From positions 1,798,001-1,862,000 of the forward strand of contig BSBM01001662.1 in NCBI GenBank assembly GCA_027924585.1: 64,000 bases of DNA, written 5' to 3'. The notes below the pieces were generated by a model. The model was given only the letters and a program-made list of their open reading frames with translations, was not told the DNA's origin and made no database searches. Position 1 is the stretch's first letter, and each line of letters starts with the position of its first letter. The position numbers were made by a program, and so were the translations under genes. Below, in pieces: positions 22,612-33,130 of the stretch. Source of the DNA: Larix kaempferi (lineage: Eukaryota; Streptophyta; Pinopsida; Pinales; Pinaceae).

Positions 22612-23692
22612 AAAGTGGGGGTGTATGTAGTGCCCCATTTTTTCATTGACTTTTGACATTGATTGCAACACTATTATTTGAGGGCATTCGGTTTTGAATG
22701 ACCCGATTATGTTTGGATCCAGTCCTAGATTTTTGTGTCATGTTATTATTTGAGGGCATTCATTTCAAATGACCTGTTCATGTGTGGAATTGGTATTGGA
22801 TTATTAAAGACAATTGCTTCGGAATTGTTTATGAAATTTTGATGATGATCAATTTATGTGATTTTGATGATGATCTGTATATTGTGCTACTAATGGTTAT
22901 CATTTTATGTGATTTTGATGTAAATCCGATAGTGATAGATTTTTTATATGATTTGATGTGATTTTGATAGTGATCAAAAGTTTATGAGAAATATGGATGA
23001 TTTCAATAGTAATCAAATGTATATAAGATGTGAAAGGAATTTGATGTGGATCAAATGTTCTATGATATTGTTTCAATGATGATTGAATATTTATGAATCA
23101 TGTGAAATTATGAAATGCATATGATTATGATATATATAGCATGTACTTTGATGGGTCGTCTAGTGTGACAGGAAAGACAGGTACATGTGACACAATGATG
23201 TTGTTGATACTGCGTGGACTCTAGACTAAGTCGGGTATCATTGATAGGTGATGTCAACCTGGTATATATGTTTATATTATGATTTTCTTTAAAATATTTG
23301 ATGTGCTTGATGTTTACGTGCAAGTGTTGGATTGTGATTTCCAATCGGTCCATGTCAGGTAATGGGGTTGAATTGAAATATGATGTAAATCTAGCATTTT
23401 CCATGTGACGAGTTGGGAAAGAGAAAGAGAGGCTCTTGCTCGTCAGATGCGTGTTGCTGTGAGGGTAGGTTGTATATTTGGTCACTCAAGAGGAATTTTA
23501 TTGGGGGGCATGCAATAAGGATACAACCTTATTCCTCGAGAACCACCAGTCCATCAATAGGGTCGTTTGAACTGAGTTAGCAATGTCTCGGTTGTCGCAC
23601 CAAGTCCCCACCAAAAGGGGAGTATCTAAAGGGAATGCATGGAGCAAGACACCCTTCATATCCCCGCTGCAAAGAGAAGAACAACCATTACA
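22612..23692 (+). mobile_element. Gypsy polypurine tract and probable 3' LTR
   Basis: A purine run at 22612-22621 lies 35 bp after the integrase stop, followed by TGTAGTGCCCC at 22626, a typical LTR start (TGTATGTAG at 22622 is an alternative). The right end is less certain: CCATTACA at 23692 is the best TG...CA partner, giving about 1067 bp. The interior has a degenerate GATTTTGATG-type repeat (22830-23050). No target duplication was established. Confidence 0.55.
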
Positions 23693-24723
23693 TTAAATTA
23701 TTAATGGGGGGAATAACAATATTTAGAAATATAATTAAGTTAATTTATGAGAATGAAATCTCAAATTAATTAATTTTAATTACGAATTTGTGAAAAATGA
23801 AAGTGAGCAAAATAAACAATTGTAAACTAAAAATTAAAGAGATTGAAGAAATATTTAATTGAGAAAATCAAGGGACTCAAATAAAGTAAATATCAGTTAA
23901 AATAAAACAATTAGAAAACTAAAGAGAACTAAAACTGGGTGGGTGAATAAGAAATTAAAATAATTTGAAAATGAATGCATGGATGCATTAAGGGTTTTCG
24001 AAAAATTATATAGAGATGGAGAGAGAATAAGGCACCAGTATTTTTTTTACCCTAGTGCTAGACTATAGAGGATCTGTCATGCTTTTAAGGTGATTGTTAG
24101 ACAGTTTGGTTCACTTCGGTATGAGAGAGGATGGGAGCCTCATCGCAGTAGCTTGTGTACCGAAGTTGTTTCTAGCTTTCGATTCGTCAGCCTCATTGCG
24201 GCTTGGGGGTCCCACGGGAAGTAGAGTACCTTTTGGGTATGGTAGGGTGGAATCTAGTGGTCCCATAGTGAATGGAAAATCAACAAAGGAGCTTGCAACA
24301 GATATTCAACAACTACCACAAATTTCAATAACTTCACATGATATTAGGTCGGTACATTTATGTTTTGATTATGTACTATTCATTTCAGTTGGTTAATGAT
24401 TACTATAATGTTGTATATTGTTAGATCTATTGACATATTTAAGTTGTATTGTAGATATATGCCTTCAGTATGAAAAAAATTATGCTGCTTAGTAATCCAT
24501 ATCTATGTTTATGAATAAATGCATGTTATTAGTGGTTTAGTAGGGTCGTTAGGAGGTTCCCTACATAATGTCCATGAAAATTATGTGCATGTTATCATCC
24601 ATGCAATCTGCTCTTTTTCATTCCTTCACTTATCCACTAAGAAAACATGAATCCTTCTACCACCATGCTTGGAATGGCTCTTGCAAATGTGTCTCATCAC
24701 TTCATCCTCGAAGTATCTTCTAT
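23693..24723. other. Unassigned sequence between gypsy and copia elements
   Basis: A 100-residue plus-strand frame at 24094-24396 has no recognised motif. The sequence just 3' of the copia pol (24420-24723) does not resemble the LTR at 28942-29520, so the copia 3' LTR appears lost. Confidence 0.45.
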
Positions 24724-26166
24724 CTAAAGAACAACAAGCCTCTCTCTGAAGTACTCGAACTTCACTCTGGTTAGTGGTTTGGTCAACACATCTGCAATCT
24801 GCTCATCCGTTGCAACATATAGGAGCTTTACTGCTCCTCTCTGCACCATATCCCTGATATGGTGATATTTGATCTCGATGTGCTTCGACTTGTCATGGAA
24901 CACCGGGTTCTCTGACAAATTCACACAACTCTGGTTGTCATAATAGATACAAGTAGCATCCAACTGGAGATCAAATAAATCTGGCAGTAGCTTCCTTAGC
25001 CATACTGCCTTGCAACTGGCTGAAAAAGTTGCGACATACTCTACTTCGGCTGTACTCAGTGCTACACATGATTGCTTCATGCTAAACCAAGAGATCACAC
25101 CTGATCCCATACTGAAGCAACACCCCGAAGTGCTCTTCCTATCTACAACACTTCCTGCCAAATCTGAATCAACATAGCCCTCCAGGTTAAACTTTTGATT
25201 CGCATCATACTTGAGCCCATAATCAACCGTACTCTTCAGGTACCTCAGAATATGCTTTACAACAATCAGGTGAACATGTCTAGGATCTGTCAGGAATTGG
25301 CTCAAGGTGTTCACCGCAAAGCAAATATCTGGTCTCGTGTTCGTCAGGTACATCAAGGACCTAATCATCTGTCGATACATAGTGGCATCAACCGAATTTG
25401 ATGAAGCATCACTCAATAGCTTTAGGTTCGATGCCACAGGTGTGGCCATGGCCTTGCAGTCCATCATCCCGAACCATTTCAGGATCTCTACTGCATACTT
25501 CCTTTGTACAAGGAAGATTCCATCTGTACTCTGCCACACCTCCATACCTAGAAAGTAATGCATCATACACAATTCCTTCATCTCGAACGTGGTAGCAAGC
25601 TTCCTCTTCGTGTCGACAATCAACCTATCCTCACCTGTCAAAAACAGGTCATCTGCATACAATAGGAGTATCATTGGATTTCCTTCCTCAACCTTGTAGT
25701 AAAGGTTGGAATCCGCTTTACTCTTGGTAAAGCCCAAACTGGACAGGAAGCTGTCTATCCTGTCGTACCATGTCATGGGTGCTTTCTTCAAGCCATAAAA
25801 GGCTTTCTTCAATCTACACACATATGACTCCCTGTCATGTGTCTCAAAATCAATTGGCTGCTCCACATACACTTCCTCTTCGACTACACCATTCAAGAAA
25901 GCTATCTTGACATCCATTTGGTGTATCTTCCACTTCATTACTGCAGCCAGAACAAGTACTGTTATGATGGAAGTGTATCTAGATACAGGTGCAAAAGTCT
26001 CTTCATAATCTATCGCTTCTTTCTGAGAGAAGCCATGAGCCACAAACCTTTCCTTGTATTTCTCTATGCTGCCATCTGCAGCATGCTTAATCTTGTAGAT
26101 GTACTTGGAAGTCACAATAGACTTCCCTTTTGGTCTTGGGACCACATCCCAAACATCATTCTTCAT
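24724..26166 (-). CDS. Copia pol C-terminus: reverse transcriptase and RNase H
   Basis: A 480-residue open frame. RT (RVT_2 family) motifs: QMDVKIAFLNG with Asp85, YGLKKAP, and LLLYADDL with the YADD at 170-173. RNase H motifs: VDSD (333-335), STAEVEY (E374), IYYDNQS (D410) and HDKSKHIEIKYHHIRD, followed by TKPL near the end. All catalytic residues I can name are present. Upstream, the polyprotein frame continues five codons to a TAG at 26182-26184, where relatives usually have a Gln codon, and it decays further beyond. So the domain looks intact, but the polyprotein is broken. Confidence 0.92.
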   Translation of the reverse strand: MKNDVWDVVPRPKGKSIVTSKYIYKIKHAADGSIEKYKERFVAHGFSQKEAIDYEETFAPVSRYTSIITVLVLAAVMKWKIHQMDVKIAFLNGVVEEEVYVEQPIDFETHDRESYVCRLKKAFYGLKKAPMTWYDRIDSFLSSLGFTKSKADSNLYYKVEEGNPMILLLYADDLFLTGEDRLIVDTKRKLATTFEMKELCMMHYFLGMEVWQSTDGIFLVQRKYAVEILKWFGMMDCKAMATPVASNLKLLSDASSNSVDATMYRQMIRSLMYLTNTRPDICFAVNTLSQFLTDPRHVHLIVVKHILRYLKSTVDYGLKYDANQKFNLEGYVDSDLAGSVVDRKSTSGCCFSMGSGVISWFSMKQSCVALSTAEVEYVATFSASCKAVWLRKLLPDLFDLQLDATCIYYDNQSCVNLSENPVFHDKSKHIEIKYHHIRDMVQRGAVKLLYVATDEQIADVLTKPLTRVKFEYFRERLVVL

Positions 26167-26339
26167 GATTGATTGGTACTCCTAGATCATGGCATCCTTC
26201 CATTACTGCATCCTAGATCCTGGGAACTTCAGATTCTTCAATATCTTCAATAGGTAGTTTTCTTGAACTTCGTTGCCGAAACAAATGTCGTTGTTGAGTC
26301 TTCGTTGCTTGTTCTTAGAAACAAGTCTCTCTTGTAGGT

Positions 26340-27725
26340 GATGGTACACGGTCTTTCCTACAAGATAAGTTCAACTGCATGATTAGAAACATATCATAGA
26401 ATTTAGAACAAAATCTTACACATAAGAATATATGTCATACAATCATGCAATTATCCTAGCCAATGCTTCAATACAACATTTATCCATATCCCGTAACTTT
26501 CTAGATGCCTTCCATCTCTACCAGAACATTGTTAAGAGTGTGCACAACTCCCAATATGCTAGCAAAGAGGTTTCATTCTAGATAAGTAGTAATGGAATAT
26601 TGTACATTACCATAGGCCACTTACCCAATACTTGTATATTAGTAGTATCTTGTTCATTAATGCAACTTTTCTAATATGCATAATATACATCCTAAATCTA
26701 GGAACATAAGTATGTACATGACTGAACAACATTATTTAAGTAATCATATATACAATACATGACAATTCAAATACTTATCTTTGTTTGGTTGTTGGGTGGA
26801 CTCCCTCTCAATCTTTGCTTCCTGGATTATTTGTCCTTGAACTTATATCTATCCTGGACCACTATGCATGCTTAAGTGTGCACTAGTGTCATCATTGTGT
26901 CATCCTCAATATCTCATACATAATCATACATTCATTAGTATAATCTCAATACTATCAAAGCATTATGATTCTAAATATGTATGGTCATGATCATTTCATA
27001 CACTGGTAATTTATCACAAGCGTTAGTATTCAAGGTTTCAGGGAGTACTTCTTTTACTCATGCATATTCTTATTTGACCATAGGACTCTTCTAGTTTGTC
27101 ATAATAATCAAAGTAAGAAGCATAATATAAATCCATGATTATTCAAACCTGTAACTTCATGAATAATCATTATCAATCATACGAAAGTATACTTATATGA
27201 GATGCTAACACAAGGTAGGATTCTAACTTGATATAAGAAAAACATACCTGGATAATCATGTTTGCGAGTTATGTATAACATACCCAAACAATGTCTTCTT
27301 TGATCTCTTCAATGATTTAGAGACCTTGTGCTAGTAACCTGCATATATCATAAGTTAAGCATTGTAGAACCAAATTATGCATACCTCGTAAGTAGAGCTT
27401 CTATGTGATCAATGGCTATCGATGAGTCTTTGTCTTCATGTCACCATGGTCATATGTTCTTGATATAGGACTTGATTTGTCTTTCTTGATGTACCTTTCA
27501 TGTTAGCAGACAACATCATCCTCATACAACACCACAGTGCATTAGTACAATCATAAGTGTCATAAACCTAATCAATGAATGTCTTCTATTATTCATATGC
27601 ATTCATACTTTTACTAAGGTGATAAGACAAGTCTAAAATTAATCAATATTGTACTAACCTCAATAATATGAATACAAACATATCATAAACTTAATCATGA
27701 ACAAATTTCAAAACATACCTGTATC
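26340..27725 (-). other. Middle of copia D, unexplained
   Basis: This stretch replaces the expected rest of gag, protease and integrase. No domain is recognised. On the minus strand several AG/GTATG and TGTAG/G or TGCAG/G pairs look like splice donors and acceptors, including at both borders (near 27726 and 26353). Confidence 0.4.
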
Positions 27726-27915
27726 TCCTCAAGTCACACCTGTCGGGATTGCTTGTAGTCTTGTTTTGTAAGGCCTTAGCCTCATCTCCCTTTGGAACTG
27801 GAACTTCTTCACTTATGTAGGTGTCCAAATCATTCTCTTATAGTATTAACCCAATCCTATACTTCCATGCTAGGAAGTTATCAGCCCCACTTGATTTGCT
27901 GAATTTGGATCTGGA
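27726..27915 (-). pseudogene. Copia D gag, N-terminal relic
   Basis: The minus strand reads DNFLAWKYRIGLIL, then a stop, then ENDLDTYISEEVPVP, the start of copia gag (UBN2-like region). It ends at 27726, where the sequence becomes unrecognisable. Confidence 0.7.
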
Positions 27916-28929
27916 GTTGGCTAGGGTTTGACAGAGAAACCCTAAAAATCCAAACTTGGAATTTCAACCTTCTGTCTAGACAGGGAGATGAAATTGATTG
28001 AGACGAGCAAGTTGGTGTGCTTATATTTTGAAAACTCCAAAAAATTGACCCCTCAAAATTGACCTGCGAGATTCGAATCTACAACTTCTATCAAATTCTG
28101 GTTTTCTGGTCAAAAACCCGAACTAGGGTTTGATAGAGCCTGGGGTTCTACCCAACCAAAAAATTCGATCTTGGTCTCTAAATTTCGATTTTGATGAGGA
28201 ACATCCATCCATGGTCTTAGATTCCAAAAAAATCCAACTTTTGCAGAAACCCTAATTTCCCGTAGCAGTGACGAGCCAAAAATGAAAGTGCTCAGAATCC
28301 AATTGTGTTTGGACATAAATATATACCATATTGTTTCTGATGTATCTCTGAAATTTTGGATCCACAGGGTCTAAAACTTCTGCCTGTGGTAGACTGACCT
28401 GTCATCTTTCCAACCCCACAGATTTGAGCTTTAATGGATTCTCTAAGAGAGAGATATGCCAAGTGTTGCAACATGACCTGTTTATGGGATGAAACAGTAT
28501 ATCGAACTTGTACGGTGTGCCACGTGTCACTGTTTCAACTTCAACCTCTGAAACTCGGACTTGTGAAACTACAGTCCGTGCCCTAACTGTCACTTTTTAC
28601 GGAATTCCATTTGGAGCTTCCTAGCCCAAGATATGACCTTTGTTCCTAAGTCACTTGTTTAGGGATGTATTTTGGAAGAGGCAGAAACCCTAACTTGTAC
28701 GGATCATATCTTACAAAGTACAATGAATATGAGGTTGAGCTTCGGACACAAGGTACATGAACATTTCATCTTCGTCCTGTAAAAGTTTCAGGTCCTGAAC
28801 CTTCCCCAAAAATGAGTTATAGCGAAAAGTGCCATGATGACTAGTTTTTTCTATACCAAGCCCTAGCTTCCAATTTGTTGCAAGTGCAACGAGTGTCATA
28901 AATTCCATACCATGCCTTCCTTTAGGCTA

Positions 28930-28941
28930 GCTCTGATACCA
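28930..28941 (-). promoter_or_regulatory. Copia D primer-binding site
   Basis: The minus strand reads TGGTATCAGAGC directly after the LTR end at 28942, the tRNA-Met-type site common in plant copia elements. Confidence 0.9.
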
Positions 28942-29520
28942 TGTTATTTTTTCATCATTTAATTCAATATGATATAGGATCTTAACTGAGAGAACAACAT
29001 GTACAGCATATCAAACACAAGAGACAAGAGACACAAAGCATTTCACCGGGGGAAACCAAGAAGGTGAAAAACCCTACAACTTCCTCAGAGATAGAATAAG
29101 CACCAATATAAAGATCACAAAGATCAAACCCCACAACAAGAGATAGCATCCTAGCAGCTCCTCCTCCTCCACTTGTGCGCACTCCTTCTCTCTCTCACTA
29201 ATGCGAAGTGAGTGAGTGAGTGAATGAATAGAATGAGAGAGACACACTCTCTATTTATACAATGACTTGACTTTCCTTTTACTCTAATTGGGCCGACCTC
29301 CCTTAGGAGAGTCTAATAACCCATTACCACTTGTCACTGGGCCGACTCCACTAGGGTGGTCTAATAACCCTTTGACCCAAACTGGGCCGACCCCTCTAAG
29401 GTGGTCTAATAACCTATCAAATATAAGTTACGACACTTACAATATAACTTGTGACACTTACAATATAACTTGCGAGACCTTCAAAATGACTAGCCTAGTC
29501 CTCTATACTCCTGCATCATT
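28942..29520 (-). mobile_element. Copia D 5' LTR
   Basis: The plus strand starts TGTTATTTTTTC next to the primer site. It contains the conserved copia-LTR segment around 29040 (GGGGGAAACC on plus) and TATTTATAC at 29250-29260. Around 29290-29410 GGGCCGAC and GGTCTAATAACC recur three times. The outer end is not exact; CTCCTGCA near 29515 is a candidate. Confidence 0.75.
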
Positions 29521-32500
29521 GCTTAAAGAAATTGGGAGAGTGTGGTGGAAGTTATAAAGGAATCACATAGTGGGCATGGTTTCATATACAATTATTAGTT
29601 TTTTATATGTATTGTCAAGTCATGTTTTTGTTTGGATAGTTTGTAAGAGTTTGCAGTTGTAGTTATTATAAGAAGCAAACAAAAAAATTGGAAACTTTGA
29701 ATCCCTTATTGTAATATCTTAGTTGTTTTATAAGTCTATGTTGAATACTTTGGCCATAAATTTTATATATGAATCGACAAATTATCCATTACATAGATGT
29801 CTTATTGACAAAATTGGAAACTTTCAATCTCTTATTTCAATATCTTAGTTGGTTTAAAACTATAATACTATAATAATATAGATTTATTTTAATTTTGAAT
29901 TTATTAAGTATAAAGAATTAAAGTTTTTAAGGTACAAATCTTTTTTCAAAATTTTTATTTAAAAAAAATTACACTTACAAATAATAAAAGAGACATAACA
30001 AAAACATTACCAATCAATACAAACATTATTATTTTCTAACATTATTATTATCATTGTTTTATTTTTATAAAATAATATATTAAACCAATATATATATTAC
30101 AATCTCTTTAATATTGAATAAAAAATATACGTATACATATTATAATCTCTTAAATATTAAATATAAAATTTAATAAGAGATATATTTTATAATTATTTAT
30201 ATTTATTTAATTTAATATATTTTTATAATTTTAATTATGACTTTACATAATCTATATTTTTATTAATTTCATAACTAGTTTTTGTTATAAATATAACCAT
30301 ACTGCCAATTTAGCTGTACACAATCACTATCAATATAATTCAAACATTTTTACCACATTATAATAATTTATAATAAAATTACAATATATTAAAACATATT
30401 TAAGAAACATTATAAATGTAATTATAAATGAAGAAGGTTTATTTATTTATAATAAGAAATAGAGTAGATTAAATTCTAGACTATTTTCATTTAGACTTGG
30501 GTGGTTTTTTAATCAGAATTTTGTGGAAATTGCTGAAATGGTAGTTTTGGGTTGCTCGGATTGCATAATAGGAATGTCCAAAGGTAATAGAAGTCGTTGA
30601 ATCCATTTTTGCAATTGCAATTCCAGCCACCCAAATTGCCATTTTAAGAATTTGGTCAATTTAGACAAAAATAGGCCGAGAAAATGCTAATCTTCTAGAG
30701 TTTAGCTCACTCTCAAAGAAATATTGCCTCTAATTATTGAGAAAAATACAACTTTCAAATTAGAAAACAGAGACTAAACTGAAACATTCACAACTTTCTC
30801 AACAAATAAATAAATAATTATTGATATTAAGTTTTGTTTTAAAATGATGATGTGTATCTCGATATTTAGATATTACGTAGCAATTAGTTTGGAGGATTAG
30901 TTAAAGGGATTCTCTCCTCAAGTAAAGGAAGTATAAACTATATTTCAAATTACCATTACAAAAATGAAAACTGATTAGAGAAAGCAACGACTTGCTTTCT
31001 TTAACAAAACGCAAGGGGAACTCCTTTGCAATTTGGCCATTAGAGAAAGCGATCTTCAAATAAAAGACTCTCTTTAACAAAAACGCAAGGGAAACTCCTT
31101 TGCAAATTGTTAGATGAAGTGATGTAGAATTCATATAATATTAGAAAATGCTTGCAGAGCACCCAAATCAGAGACGTGCAAACAATTCTTTTAGGTTGTG
31201 ATTTCCATGACGCAATGTGTTGGGCGTGATGTGCTGCGGATTTAAAACATAGTTGAGTAGTTTTCATTTAATGCATGAAGACAAGAACTACATTTCTTGA
31301 ACCTACTTGAGTCGACGCCACCACCTCTCCAGAACCGTGGTTGCTGGGCAGCGGAATTCCACATAACCAAATTTACACAACAGAGAACATAGAGAAGAGA
31401 GCAGATAACAACATAACAATAATTGCGTAGAGAAGGTGTATTTCTACCATTCCAGTATGCCTTCTAAAATTTTACTTTATAAAACTAGAGTTAGATGAGT
31501 CTCTACTGATAATAATCACATTATATTTTAATTGATAAAACCCTACTCAAAAAACATGCAAAGGCAAAGATCAATAAAAATCCCCGAAGGAAAGGTCAAT
31601 ATTCTTATTGCTCAATAAGAAGATTTGAAACATAATATATAACAACGTCAAAATAAATTTTAATAGGTAAGTATAGATACATGGCCTCAGGGTATGTATT
31701 TTTAGTTGTCAAGATTAAGTAATGTTTGTGGAATTTTAATGTTAATTGAAAAGATTATTGAGAACAATAGTCACAAATTTGTTTGAAATGATTTCTTAGT
31801 TTTTCTGTCAATTTTGTATATAGGCTAAATAATCACTAATGTAGCCATTGTTTAGTGATGCTCATGATGGAAGAAACCTAAATGAATATTAATGTCATTG
31901 TGGAAAAATTTAGAGGCTAAATTTGACCCATGGACTAATTTTTCATATTTTTTTTGAAAAATAATTTGTTAATTTGCCTTTTTTTTTGTCTAAATTGATT
32001 TACCCAAATTCTATAGGCCTAAATGATTTTACTCAAAAATAGCTCAAATTTTCTATAAACTATTTAAAATCCTTAGGAATTTCAATATTTTTTACAAACA
32101 TATCACCAAACATTTTATGGTTGGCATTTTAAGAATTAGTAAGAGTTACCAAAGTTTCTACACTTTAAAATAAGTGTTCATAACGATTAAGTAAAATTAA
32201 ATTCCTAAAAGGTTTATGTAACCTTAGACCCTATGTATAATTTCTAACGGTGTAGGATAAAAACACACCAAAACGTCCCGCTTTTCAGGTCAAATTATTA
32301 TCAAATCCGACCAAAATCACGTTTGGAAATTGTAGTTTGTGTAATTTTGCAATTTCAGCAATCACAATGATCTTTCCTAGACTAAATGTCACATTTTAAA
32401 ACTACCCAAATCACCGAAATCACGATTTGAGCAATAAAAACTGCAATTGCAACGATTTTTCTATTGTCGGATTCTGACAGCTCGGGGCATTTTGGTTAGC

Positions 32501-32822
32501 GGGTATATTGCTCCATTTCCAACTACATATTTATGGGACATTAATAACAAATTAGTGGAAAAGGTTGGAGAAAAAAATAAAGGAGTAGAGGAAATAACCT
32601 TTATAGGGATTCTATTTTTTTTTTGCTACATTGTTCTTGTGAATTCTTGGGAAGTACACTTTTTTTTAATTGTGTTTCATTGTTTTTTAGCGAGTTCCCG
32701 TGAGATGTGATGTTAACTCCCTATCATGAAGTGATTAGAGTAGGTTAAACACTACTGACACAACTCTCCTAGTGGATAAGATGGTGTTTGAATGTCATAG
32801 AGCTTGTGGGGGGTACTAAAAG
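29521..32822. other. AT-rich intergenic sequence
   Basis: No supported gene. A partial duplication (about 30996-31036 and 31069-31110) shares AACGCAAGGG and AACTCCTTTGC. Frames at 30901-31267 and 32447-32710 have no recognisable motifs. Confidence 0.55.
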
Positions 32823-32847
32823 GGTGAATCCACGAAGGTGGTTCACC
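32823..32847. repeat. Short hairpin at the left flank of transposon E
   Basis: GGTGAATCCAC (32823-32833) and GTGGTTCACC (32838-32847) are complementary apart from one bulged base. A GCGCGCGCG stretch follows at about 32855. Confidence 0.6.
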
Positions 32848-32888
32848 ATTTTTGGCGCGCGCGAGGGAAAAAAATTGTTTTTCGAACT

Positions 32889-33130
32889 CTCGATTGAGGT
32901 ATTTTCAGGCCCTCGATTGAGGTTTTAAACGCTCGATCGAGGGTTTGAAAATACCTCGATTGAGGGCTTCCACATACCTCGATCGAGGTTATTTAAAGAG
33001 CTCGATCGAGGGCTAGGATAAATCCTCGATCGAGCATTTGCTTGATTGAGGGCTTGGTTAAAACCTCGATCGAGCTATAGCTCGATCGAGGGATTGGTTA
33101 AACCCTCGATCAAGCTATAGCTCAATCGAG
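32889..33130. repeat. Left subterminal array: 12 copies of a 10-bp palindrome
   Basis: CTCGATCGAG or one- to two-base variants start at 32889, 32912, 32932, 32955, 32978, 33001, 33025, 33041, 33065, 33081, 33105 and 33121. Steps are 23, 20, 23, 23, 23, 24, then 16/24 alternating, so the inner half is a 40-bp tandem repeat. Spacers are less conserved than the palindromes. Such arrays near transposon ends are usually transposase-binding sites. Confidence 0.95.

Larger units (their letters stand above)
24724..29520 (-). mobile_element. Ty1/copia retrotransposon D, incomplete
   Basis: Minus strand: 5' LTR (28942 to about 29520), primer site (28930-28941), a long leader, a gag N-terminal relic (27726-27915), about 1.4 kb of unexplained sequence, then RT and RNase H (24724-26166). 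Most of gag, protease and integrase are not recognisable, and the 3' LTR is missing. Confidence 0.85.

Noticed and set aside
24094-24396. 100-residue plus-strand frame as a gene
   Set aside because: No motif, no recognisable homology, no splice or promoter support.
27930-28700. AAACCCTA telomere-like or telo-box motifs
   Set aside because: Only three isolated copies in a copia leader; no array and no promoter evidence.
30480-32480. Possible inverted terminal repeats (GGGTGGTTTT / GGGTAGTTTT read inverted) enclosing a 2-kb element
   Set aside because: Only short, weak matches; not above what AT-rich sequence gives.
32889-33130. CRISPR-like array
   Set aside because: Regular spacing invites the idea, but the repeats are 10-bp palindromes with 6-15-bp spacers in a plant transposon context.
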